Part shown: piece after piece, positions 12,001-23,210 of the stretch | Position numbering within the stretch: the stretch's first letter is position 1 | Layout: each line of letters starts with the position of its first letter | NCBI RefSeq assembly: GCF_007565055.1 | Contig: NC_044553.1 | Coordinates: 128,406,241 to 128,470,240, forward strand | Source of the DNA: Rhinopithecus roxellana | Lineage: Eukaryota; Chordata; Mammalia; Primates; Cercopithecidae | Direction of reading: 5' to 3' | Length of the DNA stretch: 64,000 nt | The notes under the pieces: model-generated | Told to the model about the DNA's origin: nothing | Seen by the model: only the letters and a program-made list of their open reading frames with translations | Databases searched by the model: none | Translations under genes and position numbers: made by a program

Positions 12001-13125
12001 TAAAAACCTAGAAGGAAACCTAGGCGATACCTTTCAGGGCATAGGCATGGGCAAATACTTCATGACAAAAATGCCAAAGCAATTGCAGCAAAAGCTAAAA
12101 TGGACAAATGGGATCTAATTAAACTAAAGAGCTTCTGCACAACAAAAGAAACTGTCATCAGAGTGAACAGGAAACCTACAGAATGGGAGAAAAATTTTGC
12201 AATCTATCCACCTGACAAAGGTCTAATATCCAGATTTACAAGTCCATTGTCATGCTGCTGATAAAGACGTACCCGAGACTGGGAAATTTACAAAAGAGAG
12301 AAGTTTAACTGGACTCACAGTTCCACATGGCTGGGGAAGCCTCATAATCGTGGTGGATGGCAAGGAGGTGCGAGGCACATCTTATGTGGATGGTGGCAGG
12401 CAAAGAGAACTTGTGCAGGAAAACTCCTCCTTATAGTAACCATCGGATCTCGTGAAGCTTACTCACTATCATGAGAACAGCATGGGAAATATGTGCCCCC
12501 ATGATTCAATTACCTCCTACTGGGTCCCTCCCACAACTCATGGGAATTCAAGATGAGATTTGGGTGGGGACACAGATAAACCATATCAGAACTGAAACAA
12601 ATTTACAAGAAAAAAACAACCCCATCAAAGAGTGGGCAAAGATATGAACAGCCACTTCTCAAAAGAAGACATTTATGCAGCCAACAAACATGTGAAAAAA
12701 AACTCAACATCACTGATTGCTAGAGAAATGCAAATCAAAACCACAACGAGATACCATCTCACATCAGTCAAAATGGCAATGATTAAAAAGAAGAAACAAT
12801 GGATGTGGTTGAGGCTGTGGAGAAATAGGAATGCTTTTAAACTGTTGGTGGGAATGTAAATTAGCTCAACCATTGTGAAAGACAGTGTGGCAATTCGTCA
12901 AGGATCTAGAAATACCGTTTGACCCAGCAATTTCATTACTGGGTGTATACCCAAAGGAGTATAAATCATTCTACTATAAAGATATATGCATATGTATGTT
13001 TATTGCAGCACTATTTACAATAGCAGACATAGAACCAACCCAAATGCCCATCAATGATAGAATGGATAAAGAAAATGTGGCACATAATACACCATGGAAT
13101 ACTATGCAGCCATAAAAAGGAATGA
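9085..13125 (+). pseudogene. L1 ORF2 remnant (endonuclease/reverse transcriptase), split by a nested LTR
   Basis: Homology to L1 ORF2 runs from the endonuclease domain (9165-9353, with RLADWIKIKDPWVCYIQETH) through the reverse transcriptase domain (10697-11249, with SIRQGCPLSPLLFNLVLDVLARAIRQ) to the C-terminal region (12632-13115, with EIPFDPAISLLGVYPKEYKS). Frames change repeatedly and stops are frequent. The catalytic aspartate pair expected after about 11190 is lost in a frame change. An antisense LTR interrupts it at about 12241-12592. Confidence 0.85.
12241..12592 (-). mobile_element. MaLR solo LTR (THE1/MST type) nested in the L1
   Basis: The plus strand reads as the reverse complement of a THE1/MST LTR: 'catgctgctgataaagac', 'cccgagactgggaa', then 'tggggacacagataaaccatatca' spread over 12248-12590. 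L1 ORF2 homology stops at 'ccagatttacaa' and resumes at 'gaactgaaac' on the other side, so the LTR inserted after the L1. The outermost bases of the LTR look trimmed at the left edge. Confidence 0.85.
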
Positions 13126-13463
13126 GATCACGTCCTTTGCAGAGACATGGATGAAGCTGGAAGCCATTGTCCTTAGCAAACTAACACAGGAACAGAAAAC
13201 CAAACACTGCATGTTCTCACTCAAGAGTAGCAGTTGAACAATGAGAACACATGGACACAAGGAGAGAAACAACACACATTGGGGCCTGTGGGGGCGGGGC
13301 GGGGTTTAGGGAGAACCCAGGACACTAGCTAATGCATCCAGGGCTTAATACCTAGGTGAAGGGTTGATAGCTGCAGCAAACCACCATGGCACGCATATAT
13401 CTATGTAACAAACATACATGTTTGCACGTGTATCCTGGAACTTAAGGTAAAATTTTTTAAAAA

Positions 13464-13472
13464 GTCCCACAC
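13464..13472 (+). repeat. 3' target-site duplication of the L1
   Basis: GTCCCACAC follows the L1 A-rich tail and matches 7241-7249 exactly. Confidence 0.8.
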
Positions 13473-13912
13473 GGAGATAATTTTACAAAAGTAAGGCGCC
13501 GATGGGGACGCTGGCACCCGCTGAAGTTTTGGTGCCCTCCCGACATGCTGGGGCCCAATCCATGTGGCGCCCTTGAGAGTGGAGTCCCCACAAGGTCCCA
13601 GGACCTCCTGGCTGCTCAGCCAGTGGCAGGCCCAGGCAGGAATGAGGGGCCTGCGTGGCTCCCCAGAGACCCCGTGTTTAGAACTCTTTCTTGACTTTTC
13701 TTTAGAATAGAACACTCTGACTCTCAGAAAGACCTCGTGTTGTAAACAATACTGTTGGGTTTTGAGGATTCGCTCTAAGCCGTATCTACTATTAATAACA
13801 TCAAACCGTAATCTGAGGAAAGAATTTCCAGAGTTTGTGTCTGTTTAGGCAATTTTCACACCATGGGGACCAACTCCTCAGGGCTAAATCTATTTTCTAT
13901 TTTCTCACCCAC

Positions 13913-14167
13913 CTTTTTTTTTTTTTTTTTTTTTTCCCCAGACATAGTCTGGCTCTGTTACCCAGGCCGGAGTGCAGCAGCGGGATCTCAGCTCACTGCA
14001 GCCTGGACCTCCTGGGCTCAAGTGATCTTCCTTCCTCAGCCTTCCAGGTAGCTAGGACTACTGGCATGCACCACCACGCCTGGCTAATTTTCTTATCTAA
14101 AATTTTTTGTAGAAATGGGGGTCTTGCTATGTTGCCCCAGCTGACCTCAAACTCCTAGCTTTAAGTG
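13913..14167 (-). mobile_element. Alu (AluJ-like), antisense, 5'-truncated
   Basis: T-run at 13914-13935, then reversed monomers with 'cctcctgggctcaagtgatc', which suggests AluJ. The copy stops near 'caaactcctagctttaagtg', so the outer left-monomer end is missing. Confidence 0.9.
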
Positions 14168-14758
14168 ATATTTTCTCATCTTTTATTTCAGAATGGTCTT
14201 GAGCTGCATTTCCCTGAAGTGGACTCTGGTAATAAGATTCACCTGCATGTGACTCATCAGGGAAGGGTCCCCCTACAGGGAAAGCTGTAAGGAGGTGTGG
14301 GAAGCAGAAGACAGAAGGGGAAAGAATCAAGCCAGGGTGCAAACTGAGACAATTCCCCGCCTACCTGGTCCCCAGGAGCTCTGGAGCTGGCTTACACCTC
14401 AGACCGTCTCCACACAGGCAGGAGAGCTAAGTATGCACTCCCTGCACCAGTGAGTCACAGTCCACCGTTGTGCTGGGAGGAGGCGAATTCCTAAACATTC
14501 CCAGCTCTCTGCACAGGAGGCTGAAGAGTGTCGAGTAATTCTCTAGCCTTTTTCTGAGAGTTTCAGGAGCTGTAGAAACCAAAGAACAAAGAAGCTGAGA
14601 TAGGAGTGCACTGAAACCGAGGTTCCCAGATTGGGCAAGTGCAAATGCAGGACAAATACTGTAAGGACCACGCTTGCACTAGAAATGGGCTCGCCGTTGA
14701 TCTGACATTCACACCTACCTATCTCCTGTCTCATCTGGCAATTCCAGCCAGCAGAATC

Positions 14759-14807
14759 AGGGCGGTGGCGGGGGCGGGCGGGCGGTGGCAGGGGCGGGCG
14801 GGCGGTG
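14759..14807 (+). repeat. GC-rich tandem repeat, G-quadruplex-prone
   Basis: Two near-identical units of about 24 bp made of GGCGGTGGC and GGGGCGGGCGGGC. Many G-runs of three or more lie on the plus strand. Confidence 0.85.
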
Positions 14808-15714
14808 CCCAGCATCTGCTGAGCTCAATACCAGGCAAAGGGTCTAGACATGGTGCCATGAGAGGGAGCTTGCTGGTCCACAGTATTCACAAAATGTGAT
14901 CTTTGTGCAAACATGTGTAAGGAAGATGAGCTGAACTTTCCTTAAGGCAGCCTGCTTTTTTATGCACAATGTGGTAGAAAATTTCCCACTAGTTTCCAGA
15001 TTTGAATCGGGAGAGGCAAGTCTAATCCACTGTCCATGTTAAACTTTTCTTGGGTCCTTGGGACTGCTATGTTTCATTCTGCTTCAGGCTAGAAACCCCG
15101 AATTCCTTCCAAAATGGCTCCATTCCTCTGCTTCTAGAAGGTTCCAAGCAACGTCCTAGGTGTGAGACTTTCATGGGAGTTCCTTGGGAATGGACCTTGT
15201 CTATCTTGGTCACGGGTGTTTCCTGTCCTAGCGTCGTGAGGGGTGCTGGGTGAGTATTTTCTGCAGGCTGAAAGTGGGGCTCCCCTTTACCATCTGCTCT
15301 CTCAGATGTCGTCATCCTGACATAAAATTTGCATTGAATTACATTGAAATAAATAATGAAAGAAAGGGAATCAGGACTTCTTATTGAATCGAGTGGAGTT
15401 TTGTTATGAAAGTGTTTCCCAAGGTTCCTGTCTTTGTCCCTGATACGTGTTTCTTTCGGAGGCTCTTGTTCATAAACACAGATTATTTTTCTATAGATGC
15501 ACCAAAAGGTTCCCTGGATCTTTCAGGTAAACATGAACTTGCCCGGTGCTAAGCAGCAGCCTGTCCAATCCTAACATTTAGGGACACTGTATCAGAATTA
15601 AATAGGCAAGCAGCTCTTCATCCCAATTGCTTTGCCACAAGACACCAAACCCAGTCAATGGACATCAAGGTGACTATGGAGCCCCCACATGAAAAAGGAA
15701 AAATGTCGTCCAAC

Positions 15715-15855
15715 CGACTGGCCATTTTTGTTTAATTTTTCATTTTGAAATGATAATAAAAAGTTACAAAAATAGCCCAGAGAGGCCCTATGTATCCTTT
15801 ATCCAATTTTCCCAGTGATTACCTTTTATCTAAAAGTAGTATAATGTCAAACTGG
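15715..15855. mobile_element. Probable old LINE or LTR remnant
   Basis: 'ataataaaaagttacaaaaata', 'cccagagaggccctatgtatcc' and 'ttttcccagtgattacc' resemble a common dispersed repeat (old L1M or similar). I cannot name the family. Confidence 0.35.
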
Positions 15856-16824
15856 GGACGGGGCACCTTATGACTGCTGGGTGGGGCAGGAGACTCAGGC
15901 TCCCCCCTAGAGAGCTGGCGCTGGGGTCAGCTGCAGCTGCCTAGGCAAAAACTAAGCTTTTTGCCTAAAAGAAAACTGCAGTTTACCCCTGGTTCTATGG
16001 GGTTTAGCTAGAGTTTTTGCCTAAAAGTTATCACCCTGTCTTGCTAGGCTCTCCCTTTCCTGGCCCTTTAACTAGGGGGGCTGGTTTTTCTTGGGGCTTT
16101 TCTTGTCTGTGTTGATTGGTGTTTGGGGTACTAGCTACTCCAAAGGCAGTCCAGGATATACAAGTCAAAAAGAAAGCCAGATGAACTGAACCCTGGAACA
16201 TTCCTCAGTCCCCAGGTCCCTAGTAGCTCTGCCTTTTCCTCTACACCTTGCAGTCTTGTATTTGGTGTATACATAACGTCCAGGGATGGGATTTTAGCTT
16301 TACTTAGTGGAACACATAGAGAAAGGTACGTTTGCTCCTTCCAATCCCCGAAAATGGAAGCCTCACAGACTGGCTTTTTCAGCACTTGGCTGTTTAATTT
16401 CTCCAAGGAGGTAAGTCTTTTCTTTCTTTTTCACATGCACTCTATTCAATTAGTATAATACAGAGTGAAGCTGTTAAAAAAAGAAAACCCACACTTTTAA
16501 AATAACAAGGCATTAGCTATTGTAGCAAATAGTAACCTTGTTATTTTAAATAAAGAAGAAAAAACAGTGATGAGGTCATCCCTGGCCAAATGGAGTTCGC
16601 AGGATACATCTTTACAAGCCACCCCGTCCTCCAGGCCCCTGGCACTTGTATTTAATCTAAATATTATAAGTGTTAAGGATTTTCCTCTCAATGGAACTGG
16701 GAGCATAAGCATAAGAAGCCCTAATGAACTGACAAGCTTTCAGCCAGACTTGCTTCTGTTGTCATGGTGACAGCAGAAGGAAGGTAGAGCTTTATGAATG
16801 CCTTGAATCTTTTATCTATAAAAG

Positions 16825-16988
16825 ATTGAAAACAGTAAAATCCATCCTTAGCTCATAGACAGTAGGCAGTTGGCCAGAATTGGTCCACGAGCCATGGTTT
16901 GCTGAACCCCTGCTCTAAGTATATTTAATAATTGTTGAGCTGGGCACAGTGGCTTATGCCTGTAATCCCAGCACTTTGGGAGGCCGAG
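16825..16988 (+). repeat. Left arm of a 164-bp inverted repeat
   Basis: The reverse complement of 17982-18145 aligns over all 164 positions without gaps, with 15 differences by my count (about 91% identity). It holds a hAT-Charlie end ('gtttgctgaacccctg'), about 20 bp of unrelated flank, and the first ~50 bp of an Alu (16937-16988) that stops abruptly at 'gggaggccgag'. Confidence 0.92.
16937..16988 (+). mobile_element. Alu 5'-end fragment (part of the inverted-repeat arm)
   Basis: 'gctgggcacagtggcttatg' to 'ctttgggaggccgag' only. The truncation point coincides with the inner edge of the inverted repeat. Confidence 0.9.
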
Positions 16989-17723
16989 TCCACTGGGCTA
17001 ACTGATTTTCCTCCTGCCCCCGAACACCTTGATTCACTCCACAGACACCTACGGTACGTAAGACCGGGACTACTGTCCCACAGGAAGCTATTTGAGTAAT
17101 AGTTTCTATGAAGTAGTGGTAGTACTTATACGTTCCTTTTAAATATATAGATTCTTTCCATCTGTAGAGCAATTAAAAGCATTCTCCAATCTAACAATTG
17201 ATTCAGAGGAACATCAATGAATGCTAAAACCCTTAGAGGAATGGCAATTGGGAAATAGGATATTTGCAAGGTACCAAAGAGTCCCTGCAGAGCTGACTTG
17301 CTGATTGCAAAAGGATGGTGCATCTTCATGATGGAGAATCTGTCAGTTTCCACCTGGGACAGCCAGATGTTATGCGCCTCCAGATGAGATGAGATATGAA
17401 GTGCACAGCACTGCCTAGGAAGAATTCTTGCAAAAAATGTTTACCCTGAATCTAAAAAGTCATCTAGACTCAACTTTAATTCACAGAAAATAATATAAAT
17501 AGAGAGAAACATTAAATATCCAATAAGGAAAAATTCCTGTAATTCCAGAGTGTTGGACACTAGACACAACAATCAGCCCTGACTTCGAAAAATAAAGATG
17601 ATGGGGAAGAAAAGCATGGACTATTTTAGACTCAAAGAGACTAGGGATATCATATTTCTTCAAATGGTTTGCACTGAAATCATTCAAATGGTTTACATAG
17701 AAAATATGGCAAAATATTAACAT

Positions 17724-18034
17724 TTATTTATTTATTTATTTATTATTTATTGAGATGGAGTCTCTCTCTGTCGCCCAGGCTGGAGTGCAGTGGTGCGATC
17801 TCAGCTCACTGCAAGCTCCGCATCCCGGGTTCACGCCATTCTCCTGCCTCAACCTCCCAAGTAGCTGGGACTACAGGCACCTGCCACCACGCCCGGCTGA
17901 TTTTTTGTATTTTTAGTCGAGACAGGGTTTCACCATGTTAGCCAGGATGGTCTCGATCTCCTGACCACGTGATCCACCCGCCTCAGCCTCCCAAAGTACT
18001 GGGATTACAAGTGTGAGCCACCGTGCCCAGCCCA
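17724..18034 (-). mobile_element. Alu (AluS/Y-like), antisense, with (TTTA)n tail
   Basis: TTTA-repeat tail at 17724-17750, then 'gagatggagtctctctctgt' to 'gccaccgtgcccagcc'. Full length. Its 5' end is duplicated in inverted orientation at 16937-16988. Confidence 0.95.
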
Positions 18035-18145
18035 ACAATTATTAAATCTACTTAGAGCGGGGGTTCAGCAAACCATAGCTCATGGACCAATTCTGGCCAA
18101 CTGTCTACTGTCTATGAGCTAAGGATAGATTTTACTGTTTTCGAT
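17982..18145 (-). repeat. Right arm of a 164-bp inverted repeat
   Basis: Inverted copy of 16825-16988. Here the Alu (17724-18034) and the Charlie element (from about 18054) both continue beyond the arm, so this side is probably the source. Confidence 0.92.
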
Positions 18146-18690
18146 GTTGAAAAAACTGGAAAGAAGAAGAATGTTTTATGGCATGTGAAAATTCTATGTA
18201 ATTCCAATTTCATTGTTCATAAAGACCTATTAGAACACAGTCATCATGGCTCACTTAGGGACAGTTAGGGCTGCATTTGTCCTAGGGTCAGAACTGGGTA
18301 GAGATAGAGACTATGACTTGCAAAGCCTGAAACATTTTCTTTTCTTTTTTTTTTTTTTTTTTTTTTGAGACGGAGTCTTACTCTATTGCCCAGGCTGGAG
18401 TGCAGTGGTGTGATCTTGACTCACCACAGCCTCCGCCTCCCAAGTTCAAGTGATTCTCCTGCCTCAGTCTCCCAAGTAGCTGGGACTACAGGCATGCACT
18501 ACCATGCCAGGCTAATTTTGTATGTTTAGTAGAGATGGGGTTTCACTATGTTGGCCAGGCTGGTCTTGAACTCCTGAGCTTGTGATCTGCCTGTCTTGGC
18601 CTCCCAAAGTGCTGTGAGTACAGGCATGAGCCACTGTGCCCAGCTGCCTAAAACATTTAATATCCAATCTTTTACAGAAAAAAAAAAAAA
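18054..18690 (-). mobile_element. hAT-Charlie-type DNA transposon, split by an Alu
   Basis: Begins 'gggggttcagcaaaccatag' and shows the pattern of a non-autonomous Charlie element ('aaagcctgaaacatttt' and 'aatcttttacagaaaa' near the far end). An antisense Alu (18339-18645) sits inside it. Strand follows memory of the consensus and could be reversed. Confidence 0.7.
18339..18645 (-). mobile_element. Alu, antisense, with target-site duplication
   Basis: T-run then 'gagacggagtcttactctat' to 'ccactgtgcccagct'. Flanks GCCTGAAACATTTT (18325-18338) and GCCTAAAACATTTA (18646-18659) form a slightly diverged duplication and show that it inserted into the Charlie element. Confidence 0.95.
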
Positions 18691-18785
18691 AAAAAACACT
18701 TTACTTGAAAGATATGTTGATGTTTATACATAATTATTTCAAGTTTTCTCTACATTGTAAATTTTTCATAATAAAAGAACTTCAC
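18690..18785 (+). mobile_element. L1M 3'-end fragment
   Basis: 'ttctctacattgtaaatttt' followed by 'tcataataaaag' is a typical old L1 terminus. Confidence 0.5.
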
Positions 18786-18814
18786 AGTTAATGTGTAAGA
18801 TTATCAGGGAATAT

Positions 18815-18925
18815 ATTTATTTGCCAATACATTATAAGTAAGTAAATTGAAGTTCAGAGAACGTAGGTTAAATGATTTGTTCAACTCCTCTCTATACTTA
18901 GTGACAGAGGTGAGCCTATACATAT
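18815..18925 (-). mobile_element. MIR fragment, antisense
   Basis: 'agtaaattgaagttcagaga' followed by a 'taaatgatttgttcaa' step is the reversed MIR pattern. Confidence 0.5.
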
Positions 18926-19299
18926 GACCGTCTGACCCCTGGCCACTCCTATTCACACGCTGAATAGCTCCTGTTGAAATAATATTTTGCATGTGTGTTT
19001 TATCAATTGAAATCTTCTAAAAGATATTCTGGCCACACAGTCAGTGTTCAAAAAACGTGTTTCTGCAGTATTCAAAAGACTGCTTTCCTGTAGGTTTTGT
19101 TCTACCTGTAAGAATCACACACTCGTAACAGTAATACCCTGTACTACAAAGCTACACTGAAATCAGGTTTAAAAAACAAGAACAACATGTTTACATGTTG
19201 CCGCTGAGACTGCATAGTATTGCTACAATCACTCTGATGAATAATTTGATGCCATCAGAGAAGGTCACATAGCACAAACAACATCAAATTCATAAGCCT

Positions 19300-19800
19300 T
19301 ACAAGTAACAGTGTAAAAACAGAGAACACCCACTCTTTACTATTCAAGATATAGACAAACAAATTGTGGCATATTAACATCTTTCAGCGAATTAACAAGA
19401 TTTAAATACCTCAACACAGACAAATCTCAAAAACATAAAACAGAGTGTAAAAAGCATATAATAGTATAAAACAATTTTTGTAAAGTATGAAATCACTAAA
19501 CATTACTATAGATTACTTATGAATATCTTTGTATCTATAGCTATTTCTATATGTATATCTATCTCATGTAAAAAGTATAAATACAGAAAAATTCATAATA
19601 GTGGATACTTCTAGAGAAGAAGGGAGGAATTAGGCCTGGGGAAGGAAAAACAGGGAAGGATGCAAACATATCTGTAAGAAGATTTTTTAAGAATCTGAAA
19701 ACAAAACATGTCACCACGTTAATTGTTGATTGTGGGTAGGGAGTACTTGAGTTCCTTGTATTATTCTGTCTACTTTTCTGACTTTTTAATTGGAAAGGAA
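19300..19800 (+). mobile_element. L1M 3'-end region, sense
   Basis: Old L1 3' region: 'atagacaaacaaattgtggc' and 'ttcataatagtggatacttc', then a purine-rich 'ggaaggaaaaacagggaagg' stretch and a 'gacttttt' end. Confidence 0.6.
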
Positions 19801-20359
19801 GGAAAACTTTGATACTACATCTTTAGGCAGTCCTCTCCATAAACCAATATTGGTAAAGCATTTGCCAAGACATGGCCAATACTGGCAAAGAATATGGCAA
19901 CACTATTATTAATAGGTGATATGATCACATACTTATAGAATTAAGGAGAAATTGCTGCAACAACTGAAGAAATAAGATACTTTACTAAGTGGGTGGAGAC
20001 CTAAAATTTTTCTTGCCAGCCAGAGGAATCAGAAAAGGCACCCCTTCAGGTCAGAGAGGGAAGTCCTAAGAAGAGAAAGGGATCCCTTAATTCCGTGTAG
20101 GAACCCACACAAAGCCTTTGCTCACCCATGAGCTATGAGGTGCAGAACAGACTCAGATCAACAGAGCAAAGGCTTTGGAAACCAAACTGAGATTTAAATT
20201 AGTGCCTATGTCTTAAACTAATATCTTAGTGACATGTGCGGAACGGACCCAGAGTAGCAGAACAAAAGGTTTGAAACTAATCTAAGATTGGAGATTAGTG
20301 CGGAGCCAGTACTCACAGAAAGCAGGGAAGAACCTGTGATCTGCCCTTTCTGGGTTGAT

Positions 20360-21335
20360 TGGCTGCAAAAAAATGAAAACATTAACATTTTCCTTGGGAT
20401 TTGAAAAGGACTGCAAGCCTACACAACACAATATTCAAAGATGCTAAAGTAGCACATGTAACTATGTCCAAGGTAAAGATACTATCAAAAAAAATGCAAG
20501 CAGTTCTCAGCAGGAAAATGGAAACTAAGAAATAAATGAAATTTTAGAACTTAAAAATACAATATTTATATAAGAAATTCACTGGGCAGGTTTAGTAGCA
20601 TAACAGAGGTGGTAGAAGAGTCAGTGAATTTGAAGACAGATCAATATAAATGATCCAATCTGAAAAACAGAGAGAGCAAAATGTTAAAAATGGCACTTTT
20701 GAGATCTGTAGAAAACATAAAATGACACATTTGCCTAACATGCATATCACTGGAGTCTCAGAAACAGAAGAGAAAGAAATTGTATTACTAATGTCCAAAC
20801 ATTTCCCAAACTGGTAAAATTGAAAAATTTACAGATTCAAGAAGCTCAATGAACCTCAAATGGGATAAACTCAAAGAAAACCACATCCAGATACATAATA
20901 ATCCAACTTCTCAAAAGCAAAGTTAAAGAAAATCATGTAAACAACTAGAGAAAAAAAAGAAGTAAGGAAACTCCAATTCAAATGTCCACATATTTCTCAT
21001 CAGAAATCACACAGGGTAGAAGACAAGGGAACATGATATTGAACGTGCTGAAAGAGAAGAACTCAGTGCAGAATTCTATATCCAGCACAAATATCCCTCA
21101 GGACTGACAGATAAGTAATTACATTCTCAGATGAAGAAACCAAGAGAATTTTCCACCAGTAGAATTTCTTCAAAGAACAATTTAAAGGTCATACTTCAAG
21201 GCTACAGGAAATGATACCAGAAAGAAACTTGTAATTTAAAGAATGAAGAAAGAGCTTCAGAAAGGTAACTATCTGGATTAAAATAAAAGGATGCTTTACT
21301 CTTTTTAAAAATCTTTAAAATATGTAAGACCATTG
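20360..21335 (+). mobile_element. L1M/HAL1 ORF1-region fragment, sense
   Basis: Matches old L1 ORF1 nucleotide pattern: 'attcaagaagctcaatgaac', 'aaactcaaagaaaaccac', 'gtgctgaaagagaagaactc', 'ttctatatccagcac'. Heavily decayed, no useful frame. Confidence 0.75.
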
Positions 21336-21347
21336 AAAGCAAAACTC

Positions 21348-21633
21348 AGATGGGCATGGTGGCTCACATCTATAATTCCAGCACTTTGGAAGGTGGGACC
21401 AGGAGGATTAGTTGAGTCCAGGAGTTTTAGACAAGTCTGGGCAACATAGTGAGGCCCCATCTCTACAAAAAAATTAAAAATTAGCTGGGCGTGGTGGTGT
21501 GTACCTGTAGTCCCAGTGCTTCAGGAGACTGAGGCAGTAGGCACACTTGAATGGGAGGTCGAGGCTGCAATGAGCTATATGATTGTACTGCAGCACCCCA
21601 GCCAGGGCAACAGAGCAAGACCCTGTCTCAAGA
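21348..21633 (+). mobile_element. Alu (AluJ-like), sense, very diverged
   Basis: 'gatgggcatggtggctcaca' to 'caagaccctgtctcaagaaa'. Many substitutions. Its A-tail is the seed of the adjoining purine microsatellite. Confidence 0.9.
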
Positions 21634-21776
21634 AAAGAAAGAAAGAAAGAGAGAAAGAGAGACAGAGAGACAGAGAGAGAGAAAGAGAGAGGAAGGAAGG
21701 AAGGAAGGAAGGAAGGAAGGAAGGAAGGAAGGAAGGAAGGAAGGAAGGAAGGAAGGAAGGAAGGAAGGAAGGAAAA
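21634..21776 (+). repeat. (GAAA)n(GAGA)n(GGAA)n microsatellite
   Basis: GAAA and GAGA-rich start (21634-21690), then about 21 uninterrupted GGAA units (about 21691-21775). It grew from the Alu tail. The poly-KEGR and poly-PSFL frames across it are artefacts. Confidence 0.97.
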
Positions 21777-22470
21777 CTCATAACATTGTATAGTGACGTT
21801 TTCTGTGTATGTTGTTATAATGTATAGGAAAACTATAACGTAAGTGAGGGAATGTAAAGTGACCAATATGACTGTGAGGCTCCTGCTTTTACTTGATGTT
21901 AAAACATGGTTCTAAGGAAACTAAAAGGTTATGTTTGCATATTATAATTTCTACATCGATCATTAAAAAGATATATATACCCCTCAAAATAGATAAAATA
22001 GAACACTAAATTAACATAATCCATAGGAAGGCAGTAAAGTCAGAATCGTGGAACATAAACTAAAGGAGCCAAACATGCAAACAGAAAACAAATTTTTTAA
22101 AAATAGTAAAACAAAATTTAACCATATCAATAATTACATGAAATGTAAGTTATCCAAACATATTTGTTAAAAGAGACAATTAAAAGACCATTTTTTAAAA
22201 TAGGATCTGACTATAAACTCTTTATAGGAAATTCATTTTACATCTAAAATAATGGATAATAAATAATGACCAAGTAGGATTTATAGCAGGAATATAATGT
22301 TCAAAATGTAATTCACCATATCAACTGAATAAAGAAGAAAAAGACATATAATCATTTTAATAGATGGGGAAAGACTTAATCAACAAAATCTAACATGCAT
22401 TCATGATAAAATATCATTATCAAACTAGCAAACTAGGGCACTCACTCACTCCGATAAAGGCCATCTATGA
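21777..22470 (+). mobile_element. L1M ORF2-region fragment, sense
   Basis: Continues the old L1 interrupted by the Alu: 'gaccaagtaggatttatagc', 'accatatcaactgaataaag' and 'aaaatctaacatgcattcat' match L1 reverse-transcriptase-region nucleotide pattern. Confidence 0.7.
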
Positions 22471-22479
22471 CAAGTCTGC

Positions 22480-23210
22480 ACCTAGCAATGTACTCATGGT
22501 ACCCTCTGGAGAAGACAAAATTACAGGAACAAACACATCAGTGATTGCCAGTAGGGGCTGGGAACAGTGTTGATGGCAGTGGAGCATCATGATGGAGAGT
22601 GGAGGTAGAGGGTGACAAAGCTGGGCCACCTCGTGATTGCTACGGTGATTACACCATTGTATTGTCTGTGAAAATCCATAGAATTGTACTCCAGAAAGAG
22701 TAAATTTTACCACACAAACATAAAAAGTCAGTAAAAAAATTAATATGTGTAAAGACTAAAAATGAAAAGCATTTTCTTGTATCAGTTTGGAAAAAATGTT
22801 AAAGTTTAAAACTCCATGTTGACAAGAGCTTAAGGAAGCAGACACTTTGCAAACTTCTGGCTCGGAAAAAAATGTGTGCAGTACTCTTTTGGAGAACAGT
22901 TTTGCAAAAGCTTTAAAAATTCAATGAACACAGTCATAGACAAACAATAATTCTATTCCTGAGAATTAGTTAATTTCCATATATCAAAACAGATGTATAA
23001 GGATGTCCTTTTAACATGCATAGATTTATGAACGTTTTGTATCCATTAAAACGCAAAAAGCACCCGCGAGGTATTGTTAAGTATAGTTATAGCTGAAGGT
23101 AGTAGTGGAAGAGGAAGAAATTTACTTTTTAATTTATACTCTAATGTGTGATTTCCTTCAAATTTTTACCGTGTGACTGTATTTCTTCTGTAATTAAAAA
23201 CCTAAACAGT
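22480..23210 (+). mobile_element. Further L1M 3'-region fragments
   Basis: 'tgattgccagtaggggctgg', 'gtgaaaatccatagaattgt' and later 'tttggagaacagttttgc' resemble ORF2-end and 3' UTR pieces of old L1. Boundaries are approximate. Confidence 0.5.

Larger units (their letters stand above)
7250..13460 (+). mobile_element. Near full-length L1 (LINE-1), inactive, primate L1PA/L1PB type
   Basis: An autonomous non-LTR retrotransposon in sense orientation: 5' UTR about 7250-8000, ORF1 remnants about 8100-8900, ORF2 remnants about 9080-13120, 3' UTR to about 13458. Length without the nested LTR is about 5.86 kb, close to a complete L1. The site duplication GTCCCACAC lies at 7241-7249 and 13464-13472, each preceded by an A-run, as expected for L1 endonuclease cutting. 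ORF1 has lost its upstream frame and is disrupted by an A-tract at 8842-8859. ORF2 has many stops and shifts, including an A-tract at 9317-9334. It cannot encode working proteins. The subfamily is by memory only. Confidence 0.9.
13473..16824. other. Mostly unassigned interval
   Basis: Contains one Alu, one GC-rich repeat and a LINE-like scrap. No gene is recognised. Confidence 0.45.

Noticed and set aside
21474..21866. Low-complexity frames of PSFL or KEGR repeats, also at 38735-38974 and 49629-50027
   Set aside because: Translations of purine microsatellites, with no coding signal.
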